From Notamacropus eugenii (taxonomy: Eukaryota; Chordata; Mammalia; Diprotodontia; Macropodidae), in assembly GCF_028372415.1 (NCBI RefSeq), contig NC_092879.1, positions 100,913,828-100,977,827 of the forward strand: a DNA stretch of 64,000 bases, given 5' to 3'. The notes below the pieces were generated by a model, which had not been told where the DNA came from, did no database searches, and saw only the letters and a list, made by a program, of their open reading frames with translations. Positions within the stretch are counted from its first letter, which is position 1. The number at the start of each line of letters is the position of its first letter. Both the position numbers and the translations under genes were made by a program. Below, piece after piece: positions 10,811 through 20,049 of the stretch.

Positions 10811-11589
10811 CTCATCCACCCCAAATAAAGTTAAGGGAGGTAGAGAGGGGGTACCACATTGGGCCAGACCAAGGGGTCACCTAACCCAGCATTTGTAATC
10901 AAGGGCCATTTTGTAAGAAGAAGTAGCTACACAGGCTTATCATGTGCAAAGGTAAGAAACATGCCCCATCTTGCCCCTACTTCCTGAAATTCTTTGCCAA
11001 GTAGTCAAGTCATCTATCCGATCTTTCTACAAATTTCTCCATCCCATCTATCTATCCCACCTCTTGGGGTAATGAGATGCTAAAGGTAAAACTCCCTGAT
11101 ACTCCAAAGAGTGATCCCGTACATTTGGCCCACAGGCTTCAAGAGGTCTGTCCTAAGCTGAATCCCAGCAGGTCACTCACCCTACACTATGCATGAGTTC
11201 AGAGGCAATCACGTTTCCTTTCAGCCATGATCATTCAGAATTCAAGAGATTTTGTCTTTGAAGTCTCTCCTCATAGTGAAAATTCTCCAACCCCTCCCAG
11301 GCCCCAGCCATTTAGTCATGTTCTTTGGGAACATCTCCAGCTTTGTGTCTTACTGGAAGGGCATTAAGCACCAGAAGCACCTGTGCTACCCTCCCCTTTC
11401 CCCTAGTTTTGTACCAGGGGAAGATCATGTTTCCTGCTTTCCCTTCGCTGCCTGTATTCTTGGCCTTTGGGGCCCAGCAGGACACTGGGCCAGGAGCTTC
11501 AGACAACAGCCTACAATAGCTCTGAAAGCCTGGGTTGCAGCCAAGAACTCAGAGGCAATCATCTTCTGTGGAGTTTGGAAGTATGTTGT
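10811..11589. other. No gene seen
   Basis: The stretch around 10850-10960 (GGGCCAGACCAAGGGGTCAC) has the look of an old interspersed repeat that I cannot name. The rest appears unique. Confidence 0.4.
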
Positions 11590-11715
11590 TGGGGAAAAGG
11601 TTTTGGATTTGATGTTACAGGATCTGAGTTTGAATCTCAGAATCTCAGTTCTGTCCTTAACACCTGTGAGACTTTGGACAAGTCAATTGGGATCTCTTGT
11701 AGCTCTAAGCCTATG
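11590..11715 (+). mobile_element. MIR sense fragment
   Basis: A degraded MIR head (GATCTGAGTTTGAATCTCAG) is followed by TGTGAGACTTTGGACAAGTC, the MIR CORE order. Confidence 0.55.
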
Positions 11716-13629
11716 GTGCCTAAGTATATTATCTTATTATCCCTAGGAGCTGGTCTGACACTTCAGTCCATGCATGTCTGCATGAGATTTTCTGGGAGTT
11801 TTCTCCCCCTGCCCCCCATTCATTTGGCTTTGCTACCTATAGATGATTTGATGAGGAGCATGACCCAGGACATGCCCACGGCACACTGGAGTATTTCTCA
11901 TCTCTCTCCATCCAAGATCCCCTGCTGCCACAGCAGTTATTTGTTTTGAAAAACAAAATATGAAAATCTGCCCTACGTTACCAGAACCTGAAAAGCTGTT
12001 TACTTCCCTGTGCATGAATCCTTGTCAGCATAGAATTCTATATCCCAGCCCAGCCAGCAGAGGGTGCCCTAGAGCACCAGAAACTTGACCCAGGACTCCA
12101 CAGAACTATTGGATTGGAAATGGTTCAATTTAGACATCGAGGAAGGCTCAAAACATTGTCTTTAAGATACACAGAAGTTCACCTAAGCTAAAGTCACTTT
12201 GAAAACTGCCTGAAAGTTTCAAAGATTCAAGGAAAATCTGGAAGATGAAGCTGAAATCAGTTTGGCTAACAAGATCCTCTGACTCTGACTGGGGCACTCT
12301 AGCTTACTCAGGAGAAAGATAAGGTACTAGCATGCTTGCATCTACAGCCCAAATGTACAAAGAAGGACAATACAATTTCAGGCCTACTAGGAAGGCAGAG
12401 GTTTAAAACTTAGGCAGGACAGTATGAAACGTTCTAGGAGAATAGGTATCCCAAATCCCATTAGAGGTCAGTCCTGGCCTCTTTCCCCCAAGAAAGGAAG
12501 CCCCAGAGGTCCAGATGTTCTGTTTATCAACAGATTATAAACATGGGACTGTCTATATATTGAATGCCAAAAAGGATACTGAATTCCTTTACCTTTCCAT
12601 TAGAGTTTAACTGCAAAATATTTCTACTGGGGGAGGAGGGGGGTAGCTTGAAGGGGTGAGGAGAAAGTTATGTAAAGGAGCCCAAATCTCAGATAATTAT
12701 CATTTTGCCACAGAGTGTAAAGTTTCAAGCTTGCCTGCTTATTCTCTGATCAGTCCTTCTATAGGTTGGAGCCTGCTAGCAAAGCAAGAGAAACCGCAAA
12801 GTAACTTTACAATCTAGGCTAGAGAAAGCTTCAGTCTTAAATCTTCAGCAATGTTCAGTTATCCTCAATAGTAATGCCCAACTCTACAGCCCACCTGCAC
12901 AGGCTGACACTAAGGTACTGAGTTCTTATATTCCAGAGAGAATGCCAGGGTTACCCTTGACCTTCAAGCACCTAATTGACCTCAGTACCTTCTTCTTCCC
13001 AAGTAATAAAAACATATGACTGTTCCGTGATCAAGCCAGAAGGCTGTTTCACTGCAATTATTACACTTTACAAACAATTTAATCTCAATTAGAATGGCTC
13101 TCAATGTACCCTAAAAGGGTTAACTATAAGAGGAGAAAAAAGTAAGCTTAAAAGTTGACCCATTCAAACCAAACCACCAGAAAGTTCATATACACATAAT
13201 ACAGTCTCTTGTTAGGCTGCCTCAGGCTCCTCTGAGGAGATCTCATTTCTCTAGCATGTGGCTACTGGACATTGCCTCCTCTCCCTGCCCCCCCCCCCCC
13301 CATCCTTAGCTTCCAGGGACAGAGGCAACATGCAACAAGGTGGAAGGGGAGTGTTTCCCCAAACTTTTAAAATAGCTTGGAGGTAGTAAGCCCTTCCCAA
13401 GGAATGATCGAGCTGGTATGGCTCTCAAATTGCGGGTAAAACCCAAATCATCTCACATGGTTTGACATGGAGTTGGTTAAGAAGTTACTTCCCTGGGGCA
13501 CACAGCACTCACTTGAGCTGCTGGCAGCTGGCTCCGGCTGGCAGCCTTGTAGCTGCTAAGAGCTAGTAGTTATCCTCAGGCATGAAGCTGACCGGTCCCT
13601 CCAAGGGGCCTGCCTCTACTCCCTGGTTA
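11716..13629. other. EDA: Mostly unique intron 1 sequence near the EDA promoter
   Basis: About 1.9 kb shows no LINE or SINE that I can recognise, which is the longest such stretch in the intron portion. It contains a CTCF-like motif at 12054-12068 (CCAGCAGAGGGTGCC) and a C-run at 13288-13301. No open frame looks coding. Its freedom from recognisable repeats next to a developmental promoter would fit regulatory constraint, but that is inference. Confidence 0.4.
12054..12068 (+). promoter_or_regulatory. CTCF-like motif
   Basis: CCAGCAGAGGGTGCC agrees with the CTCF core CCASYAGRKGGCR at all but one position (T for C). It lies 2.1 kb inside EDA intron 1. Motif matches of this length occur by chance, so this is only a candidate. 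Confidence 0.3.
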
Positions 13630-14063
13630 GTTCAATGACTTTGCTTTGCAATTGGCTTAATGAGTTTGCCAGTTACTTTGTAATTGACTTTCCAACTGAC
13701 TTAGTCACTTTGCCAGATACTCCTTGACTAAAACTTAGGGAATTTCTTCCCCAGGTCCTCTGTGACTGACTTAGTGAGTTACTTTTCCAGTTACTTTGTG
13801 ACTTGATGAATTACTTTGTGAGCTACTTTGCCAGTTACTTTGTGACTGACTTAGTGAGTTACTTTGTGGCCAACTTTGTAAGTAACTTTGCCAGTTACTT
13901 TGTGGCCAACTTTGTAAGTAACTTTGCCAGTTACTTTGTGACTGACTTAGTGAGTTACTTTGTGGCCAACTTTGTAAGTAACTTTGCCAGTTACTTTGTG
14001 GCCAACTTTGTAAGTAACTTTGCCAGTTACTTTGTGACCAGCTTTGTGAATTACTTTCAAACT
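13630..14063. repeat. 12-bp minisatellite with 96-bp higher-order unit
   Basis: From 13812 to 14063 the sequence parses without gaps into 21 units of 12 bp. The consensus is close to TACTTTGTGAGT and the variants include AACTTTGCCAGT, TACTTTGTGGCC, AACTTTGTAAGT and GACTTAGTGAGT. Eight units form a 96-bp block: 13824-13919 and 13920-14015 differ at one base, and a third partial block follows. Degenerate units extend left to about 13630. Because 12 is a multiple of three, both strands stay open as tetrapeptide repeats, but there is no gene there. It ends 144 bp from the EDA exon 1 donor. Confidence 0.95.
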
Positions 14064-14206
14064 GAATGAGTTTTGCCATTTCCTTAATGACTTAGTTACA
14101 TTCCCGGTTACTGCGGCAGAAGGTGACAGGCGATCAGTAGGGCAAGGGAGCAGGTGTACCCTTCTTCCCTCCCTCTTTGGGCCGCCCGGCAGGAGGGGTG
14201 ACTCAC

Positions 14207-14665
14207 CTGCTGCGGGTCCCCAGGGTCGGGAAGAAGCGCCGTGTCCCTAGACTCGGGTTCGGGTGGTGGCAGCTGCTGCTGCTGCTGCTGGAGTTGAGGT
14301 GGCAGCTGCCCGCGTTGGCGCCGGCGGCGGACGGCCAAAGAGTCCCGGGAGGCATCAACGGTAGCGTCGGGGGGTCCGGCAGGCGGCCCGGCGGGGGCGG
14401 GGGCGCGGCGGGCCTCGGCGGCTAGCTCTCGCCGCAGCTCCGAGCGCAGCTCCAGGTAGCAGCAGAGTGTCAGCAGGTGGAGGGCCAGCGACAGCGCGAA
14501 GAAAGCCAGGAAGAGGCGGCAGCTGCTCCAGGCGCCCGCAGAAGCCGAGCCCCCACGACAGCCGCAGCCTCGCTGGCTAGCCCGGCGGCGGCCCGGCCCG
14601 ATGACCGGCCCGACGATTGGCCCGGGTTCCCCGCGCGCCGCTGCAGGCTCTTGGGCGAAACCCAT
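14207..14665 (-). CDS. EDA: Ectodysplasin A, first coding exon (residues 1-153)
   Basis: EDA is a type II membrane TNF-family ligand that is shed by furin and signals through EDAR or XEDAR to NF-kB in hair, tooth, gland and other appendage development. This exon encodes a cytoplasmic N-terminus with a CGC motif (residues 34-36), a transmembrane span (about 51-70) and the juxtamembrane [16 protein letters not shown] block (65-80), which is the family hallmark. A variable extracellular stalk ends at PQQ. The ATG at 14665 sits in GCCATGG, is the first in-frame ATG, and follows an in-frame TAG at 14816-14818. The exon ends CAGCAG|GTGAGT in phase 0, as does human exon 1 (codon 132). The stalk is about 20 residues longer than in human and adds RRRRQR (113-118) and a Q6 run (126-131). 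Exon 2 and later exons lie outside the window to the left. Confidence 0.95.
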
Positions 14666-14905
14666 GGCCTCCGGGGGGCCTCCCGCACTCTCTGGCACGC
14701 ACGCACGCACGCACGCCCGTCCGTCCGCCCGGGAGGCCCGTGGGCCCCGCGCCGCCGCCGCCGCCGCGTCTGCTGCTTGGGCCGGCACTCTCGGAAGGAG
14801 CCCTGTCAGGCGCGTCTACTGAGCGGCCATGGGCCGGGGGGCTCGGGGCACCCGCGGCCGCCGCACCTCGGATGGACACACGCACCGACGGACTGACGGA
14901 CGGAC
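14666..14905 (-). other. EDA: EDA 5' UTR (approximate)
   Basis: The region directly upstream of the start codon is taken as 5' UTR by comparison with the roughly 240-nt human leader. The true start site is not visible. It includes a GCAC/GTGC tetranucleotide repeat whose near edge is 30 nt from the start codon, and an in-frame TAG at 14816-14818 that fixes the start. Confidence 0.5.
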
Positions 14906-15026
14906 GGACGGACAGACGGGCGAGGCGGCGGCGGCGGCTGGGCGGGCCGGAGTGGGGAGCAGCCGCGTGTGCGGCCCCACTCCGCGGGCGGGGGGGCGGG
15001 CGGAGGGAGGCGGGGGCGCGGCCTGG

Positions 15027-15067
15027 CCCCGCCCCGTGGCCGCGGAGCGATGGCTCCGCCATCCAAT
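15027..15067 (-). promoter_or_regulatory. EDA: GC box and CCAAT box of the EDA promoter
   Basis: CCCCGCCCC at 15027-15035 and CCAAT at 15063-15067 (read as GGGGCGGGG and ATTGG on the gene strand) lie about 28 bp apart. This is the usual Sp1/NF-Y arrangement of TATA-less CpG-island promoters. A second GC box lies at 15139-15150. No TATA box is apparent. The distance to the presumed start site (about 100-160 bp) is suitable. Confidence 0.55.
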
Positions 15068-15721
15068 CGGCACGGCCTCCCGGCTCCCGGCGCCCCGCGC
15101 CCCGCCCTCCCCAAGACTCCACCCCGGTCCCTCTCTCAGGGGGCGGGGCCGGGCCGCGTGCGGTCCCGCCCCAGACCGCTCGCTCCTCCCTCAGCTTCCC
15201 GCTTTTCCCATTCCCGTTGGCGGGAGCGGCTGCCCTTCAGCTCTGGACCCCGCCTCCAGTTAACCCTTGGGCGCCTGCCAGGGGGAGGCTAGCCCAATGA
15301 GGGGCGATCTGGAAAGGCGAGTTCTTGTCCTGTGCCCGGTTCCGTCGCGAAGGGGGAGCAGGAGCTGGATCACAACTCGATTCCACTCCACGCCTCATGC
15401 CTTCCCCGCTCACAGCAGGGGCCAACTAAGTGCTCGTGGACCTGAACCAGTGGAAAACGAGCTCTGGACGGAGAGAAGTTTGCTCGTCACCTCCCAGTGC
15501 CCCCACCTAACCCAGCGCAGCCCTTCTCCGTCTCTCTCCCTTCCAGGGGTTTCACAGACCAAGTAATTAAAACAGTTAGGGCTTTGGAATGAAACCTGCC
15601 AGCCAGGGCCGAGGTCCAAGCCGCAGGCAGCTGGCGCACGGACGAAGCCGGGACAGGAATCCCGGGAGCAGCCACGGCCTGGGAGCCCAAGGCGGAGGGG
15701 AGGGGGAGAGGGGGGACAGCC

Positions 15722-15881
15722 ACAGACAGAGAAGAAGGGAACACAAGAGACCCAGTCTTGGGGCCCGCCCGAGGGGACTGAGAAGAGGTAGGGGTGGAGG
15801 GAGACAGAATCTGACAGAGACAGCGAGAGACAGAAGTTGGGAGCAAGAGAGCCAGTGCTGGGGCCCGCCCGAGGGGACTGA
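15722..15881. repeat. Diverged 100-bp tandem duplication
   Basis: GGGCCCGCCCGAGGGGACTG at 15761-15780 recurs at 15861-15880, exactly 100 bp away. The preceding 40 bp of each copy also align (AGAGACCCAGTCTTGG versus AGAGAGCCAGTGCTGG). It lies about 600 bp upstream of the EDA CpG island. Confidence 0.8.
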
Positions 15882-15984
15882 AATAGCCATTCATTCATTC
15901 GACAACCACTTAGCGAGATTCTTGCGGGGGGGTGCGGGGGGGGGGGGAGCAGTAGAGTTCCTTTTAATGTGATGTGAGAATGCT

Positions 15985-16060
15985 GACTTGAGCGACCAGG
16001 AAATCTGGGTTTTCGTTCTATCTCTGGCACTAGCTAGCTACGTAAGTAAGCCTGAACGAG

Positions 16061-16098
<38 letters not shown>

Positions 16099-16185
16099 CC
16101 TCCCCGTTTCCTCGTTGTAAAGTAAAGTTTGGGCTAAATAAGGCCTCGGAGATCCTCTTCCAACTCGAGCATTTTTGATTCTGGG
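15985..16185 (+). mobile_element. MIR sense copy carrying a C32 run
   Basis: The MIR parts (AGGAAATCTGGGTTTTCGTT, TCTGGCACTAGCTAGCTACG, CCCGTTTCCTCGTTGTAAAG, CTTCCAACTCGAGCATTTT) bracket an uninterrupted run of 32 C at 16066-16097. The run sits where the MIR consensus has only a short C-rich stretch. Confidence 0.75.
16066..16097. repeat. Poly(C) run of 32 bases
   Basis: An uninterrupted C homopolymer. A G7 run and a G12 run lie nearby at 15926-15932 and 15936-15947. The true length may differ because homopolymers are error-prone in assemblies. Confidence 0.9.
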
Positions 16186-16189
16186 GTCT

Positions 16190-16765
16190 TTCCAGAGAGT
16201 CACATTCTGTGTTCCATGTTTTATCCTTATGGCTCTGGATTATTTCTCTGGTCTAAAGTCCCACTGAGCTCTATAGTTCAATGACAATCCAATCTTTTCT
16301 CCTGAAAAGAGCTAAACTTGTCCCTTCAGGGGACAAAGGGGAGAATTTGATGACCAGGATGGAGCAGATCTTCCCAAAGTGGGGGTGGGGAGGGGAGAGT
16401 GGCCTGGGGACTCTGGCATCTTCATTTGCAGGCAGCTGTCCTAGCCTTAATACACCTCCCCACTCACTCCCTGGAGAAATCCCTGGGAGGGAGTTCAACA
16501 AGTCAGCCAAGAGTTCCAGATGTGCAGCTGGAGAATACACAGCTGGCAGAATCTTTAACATTACACCAAACACAAGAAGGCAACAAACACACTGAAGTCA
16601 GACTTCCCCTTGAGCCCATGAGGGACGGTGGAAAGGACAGATCCAAAGACTCACAGTTTTCTAGGGCTAGAGCTGACTGGGTTGACCTGGAGTGGAAGAG
16701 GCAGCTCAGATCATTGAACGAAAGGGTCACGGGGTTAGAGGGAAAAGTTTCCTTAGTACAGTAAA
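16190..16765. other. No recognisable feature
   Basis: Non-coding sequence upstream of EDA. No repeat family or exon is recognised. Confidence 0.5.
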
Positions 16766-16769
16766 AAGA

Positions 16770-17105
16770 ACTCTGGATTTGCAAATGATGACCCTGAAGC
16801 TCAAGTTTTGTCCCTCACACTTACAAGGTGTGTGACTTTGAACAAATCACTGCAACTCTGTGCCTCAGTTTCCTCATCTGTAAATAGGTGGGGCTTAGGT
16901 CCTCAGGTACGGTCTTTTGACTGAGTCCAAGTTTTCCAGAACAAGTTCTTTTATGAAGGGGATTTGTTCCCTGAAGCTTGGATTCACTCAAAGGGCCACA
17001 CTTGAAGACTTAGAGGGCCACATATAGACTTGAGGCCACAGATTCCCCACCCCTAGACGATATAATCTTAAAGGTCCCTCCCAGCTCTTAAATTCTATGA
17101 TCCTC
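16770..17105 (+). mobile_element. MIR sense copy split by another repeat
   Basis: The head and CORE (TGTGTGACTTTGAACAAATC, GCCTCAGTTTCCTCATCTGT) end near 16900. The tail (AAGGTCCCTCCCAGCTCTTA) resumes near 17050. The inserted piece contains GAGGCCACAGATTCCCCACC, a wording I know from other old repeats but cannot name. Confidence 0.65.
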
Positions 17106-17309
17106 ATGTCCCTTCCTGCCCCCAGATTACAATATACAGGTTTTATTTAATTATAGCCCTGTTACAAATAAGAAAATTGACTCAGCCCATAGCTCCATTT
17201 AAAGTGAGAAGGGCCTGGTAAGGTCCCTTCTCACTCTCTCCAGACATTAGTGATTGTCTTTAATGCCTGAAAATGTCTGTCAAGTTGGTTTATCCTAACT
17301 AACCCATTC

Positions 17310-17665
17310 ACAGAACTTAAAGCTGAAAGGGCCTTAGGAGCTCAGAGACTTCTGGGGCTTGTCACCTTTTTGGCTTCTGTGGAGAAAATCCATTCACATT
17401 TGAGTTCTAGATAGGGATGGCCTTTGGCAGTCAGATGAAGAAGATTATGAATCCCTTCTCAGGAGGGTTTAAATCACATACATAGGAATGCAAAGGAAAC
17501 AAATTCTATTGAAATACCATTAGCAATGTATTTTTTAAAAAGTTTCTATACCCCAGCTTAAGAACTCTTAGATAATCAAGTCTGTTCATTTTCCAGATGG
17601 GGAAACTACCACACAGGGAGGATACTGACTTGCCAAAGGTCACATAACTTGCTAGTTCTGGATTG
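17310..17665 (-). mobile_element. MIR antisense fragments
   Basis: Two antisense parts are visible: ACTTAAAGCTGAAAGGGCCT near 17318 and AGATGGGGAAACTACCACAC ... GCCAAAGGTCACATAACTTG at 17590-17655. Unrelated sequence separates them. Confidence 0.55.
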
Positions 17666-17697
17666 TCCTGACTTGCTAATACAGTGGAGTATGGTGG

Positions 17698-17745
17698 TTG
17701 GATCTGGAGGTTGATCTGGAGGTTGATCTAGTGGTTGATCTGGGT
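17698..17745. repeat. Short GGTTGATCTGGA tandem repeat
   Basis: About four imperfect units of 12-14 bp built on GGTTGATCT. This is a small local duplication with no evident function. Confidence 0.8.
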
Positions 17746-18680
17746 GGGATATCCCATGGAATATGGATGCATTTCAGACTCAGAAAGGATTCTAGAGCAT
17801 TTGCATAGGAAAGGCCCCTCCAAGGAACCTGTGAAGAGGTAAAAGGATACCTCTTGTTATCTGAAGAGGAAATGGAAGCAAATGGCAGCCATTTCTTAAC
17901 ATTGTAGCCCAGGGACCCTCCAACTCTCCAAATGTCATGCTGTGCATTAGCATTATCAGGGTCCTACAACTATTGGTTTCTGGGGTCCTGTCACCTCAAA
18001 TCCAGACATGCTCAAGAAATTAGGGAAGGGTTCAGAACTCAAGACTGGAGACTTTCTCCAGAGACAGCCACAACACAGGAGAACACAGATATGCAGGAAA
18101 TAACACTGAAATCCAGGCAACTCTTCAGAGCTGCCCTCAACTTTCACAAGGTGCCTGCCCTCACACAGAGAGACAGAGAGGGACACCGACATGGTGGGGG
18201 AAGGAATGGAGGTATCCTTACAACAACTGGCAACAGCAAATGTCTTTCTGCCCCCCTCTCCCAGGTCAAATGCCCTATTCCCCTGATTGTTGAAACCCAG
18301 ACAAGGGCAGGGTGGAAGGAAGAAGTACAACTGAGCTTTTGCCTACAAGCATTCCACAGAGATCTAGAAAACTCAAAAGGCCAAGTCCTACTTAAGGATT
18401 TTTTTAAAACCATAATGAATTATTCATCATGCCCAGGTCCGCATAGGGAGACGCACAGGGAGGTCTTCAGACACTGGGGGATGGGTTGAGCTTTCCTTCA
18501 AGGGGACTGAATAAAGAGCTGCCTGCTACTGTGAGCTAGGGTAAGAAATCTTAGATCCATCACAGAGAGCCCAGAACCCCTGATCATGTTCAGGGAGCAG
18601 AAACAGATGCAGAGTAGCAGCCTTGTCACTCATTTCCCACTACTGGATCACAAATTTAGTGCAGACTGCACCTAGGAGTA
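17746..18680. other. No gene or repeat recognised
   Basis: A 185-codon plus-strand frame lies at 17932-18489, but it has no recognisable domain and no exon context. I treat it as chance. Confidence 0.45.
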
Positions 18681-19465
18681 TAGGGCAGCTTGGTTGCACA
18701 GAAGTTAGAGCACCGGGCCTGGAGTCAGGAAGACTTGAGTTCATATCCAACCTCAGACATTTACAAGCTGTGTGACCCTGGACTTAACTTCTATTTAAAC
18801 ACTTAGCCTCTGTTCGCCTCCGTTTCTCCAACTAAAAAATGGTGCTAAGAATAGCACCACTGAAGTCCTTGCTCAAGCTGAACTGCCAAATATTCAAACC
18901 ATGCTTCAGAGAGTGCAACTCTGATGGGCTGGCCACGTTGTTCAAATGCAAAATGTATGTTTGCCAAAAAAGACTTTTATAGAGAGCTTGCACGGGGCAG
19001 GTGATCACGTGGTGGCCAGAAGAAACAATACAAGGGCACTCTCAAGGTCTCTCTCAAGAACTTTGTATTTGACTGTGCAACATGGGAGACACTGGCACAG
19101 GACCGCTCGGCATGAAGTGCCCACGTCAGAAAGGGTGCTGTGCTCTTTGAGCAAAGCAGAATTGAGATAGCACGAAGTAAATGTAGGATGCTCCAATTTG
19201 GGATATCCACCCCAAATATTTATACGGACTATCTGTGCCCAGCCTGTGGTAGAGCATTCCGAGCTTGTACAGGTCTGATCAGCCACAGCTGGACGCACAG
19301 AAATTTCACTTTACAGTGGTGATGTCACTTTGGTCCTCTTCGAAGATGAAGGACAACAACCAACCTGAAAGAATTGTTTTGAGAATCAAACGAGATAATA
19401 TTTGGAAAATGATTAGCATATTACCTGCCACACAGCAGGTGCTATATAAGTGCTTATTCCCTTTC
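18681..19465 (+). mobile_element. Marsupial tRNA-headed SINE split by an RTE-like insert
   Basis: The SINE head (AGAGCACCGGGCCTGGAGTC, GCTGTGTGACCCTGGACTTA) ends near 18860. Its 3' part (GAATCAAACGAGATAATATT, GCACAGCAGGT-type wording, GCTATATAAGTGCTTATTCC) resumes near 19371. The bases between belong to a different non-LTR element. Confidence 0.7.
18861..19370 (+). mobile_element. RTE-like non-LTR element, C-terminal end with zinc-finger motif
   Basis: Decayed coding wording includes GWPRCSNAK-like and KTF(Y)RELARGR-like segments near 18930-18995. Then comes the frame CPACGRAFRACTGLISHSWTH at about 19230-19295, a C-x2-C-x12-H-x4-H finger of the kind found at the extreme C-terminus of some non-LTR retrotransposon proteins. 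The 3' end is GTCCTCTTCGAAGATGAAGG followed by ACAACAACCAACC. The exact clade is uncertain and it is not a functional gene. Confidence 0.55.
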
Positions 19466-20049
19466 CTACTCCCTTTCCTAGGTGTTGAGGACCAGGGCAA
19501 AAAGTCGTTGTGGGCCCTGGGCATGTGCTCAGAGAGGACCAAGTACAGAAGCAAGCAAAAACTTTGCGACGGACCCCAGGAGCAAAGCAGGGTCTGAGAT
19601 CCAGTCCTATGCACAGTCAAAGCCTACAGTAGAATAACCTGGGCAGGAAACCTGGTCCAAAAGAGAGCCTACAGTTCTGCAACTCTCAGCTGGCACAGCA
19701 TTTCAGCTGGCTGATGATGGCTAAGTCCAGCAGTAGTCTCCTGGAGCTCCAACCAATGACAAGCCCATACTTATGTTGTTTGGACTCAAAACTCAGGTTA
19801 GAAACTTGCAGAGCACAGAATATGAGGGCAATATGCCCTGGATCAAAATGCTTCAGGTGAACTGAAAGCTTATAGGTCCCCAGACGAAGCTGTCACTTAG
19901 ATTCTGGAATAACACCGCATTCAATTCCCCAAGAAAGCAGCAGCAGAATCCATAAGGACATAAAACATTATCAAGCATGGCCTAGACATTCCCTCTAGAA
20001 GTACATAAAACCTGGCCCTAACACAATGTTCAAAGTCAAGAAGTAAGGA
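19466..20049. other. No recognisable feature
   Basis: Intergenic sequence without a repeat or exon that I can support. Confidence 0.5.

Larger units (their letters stand above)
1..14206 (-). other. EDA: EDA intron 1 (donor-proximal part)
   Basis: This is the left part of the window, read downstream of the EDA exon 1 splice donor on the minus strand. No further EDA-like coding sequence is visible. The known exon 2 product, which carries the furin-site and collagen-like regions, is absent, as expected because intron 1 of EDA is very long in mammals. The interval is filled with LINE and SINE remnants, one full-length HAL1-like insertion and a minisatellite, each listed separately. The call rests on the exon 1 identification and is an inference for the far-left bases. 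Confidence 0.8.
14160..15260. promoter_or_regulatory. EDA: CpG island covering EDA exon 1 and promoter
   Basis: The GC content and CpG density rise sharply compared with the AT-rich flanks, starting just before the exon 1 donor and ending about 600 bp upstream of the start codon. The island covers the first coding exon, the 5' UTR and the core promoter, as at most developmental gene starts. It also holds short tandem repeats: (GCAC)n at 14695-14716 and (GGAC)n at about 14890-14922. Confidence 0.9.

Noticed and set aside
13812..14063. CRISPR-like regular array
   Set aside because: Units are contiguous 12-mers without distinct spacers, in a vertebrate genome. It is a minisatellite.
13771..14079. 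Long tetrapeptide-repeat open frames on both strands
   Set aside because: The repeat unit is 12 bp, a multiple of three, so frames stay open by arithmetic. No start context, splice site or homologue supports a protein.
14666..14788. N-terminally extended EDA beginning at 14788
   Set aside because: The codon at 14786-14788 is GTG, not ATG, and an in-frame TAG lies at 14816-14818. The first ATG is at 14665 in a strong context.
14477..15300. Long plus-strand frames opposite EDA exon 1
   Set aside because: They are caused by the stop-poor GC composition of the CpG island. No homologue is recognised.
19140..19322. Small zinc-finger protein gene
   Set aside because: The C-x2-C...H-x4-H motif belongs to the C-terminal end of a decayed non-LTR retrotransposon; flanking sequence is retroelement.
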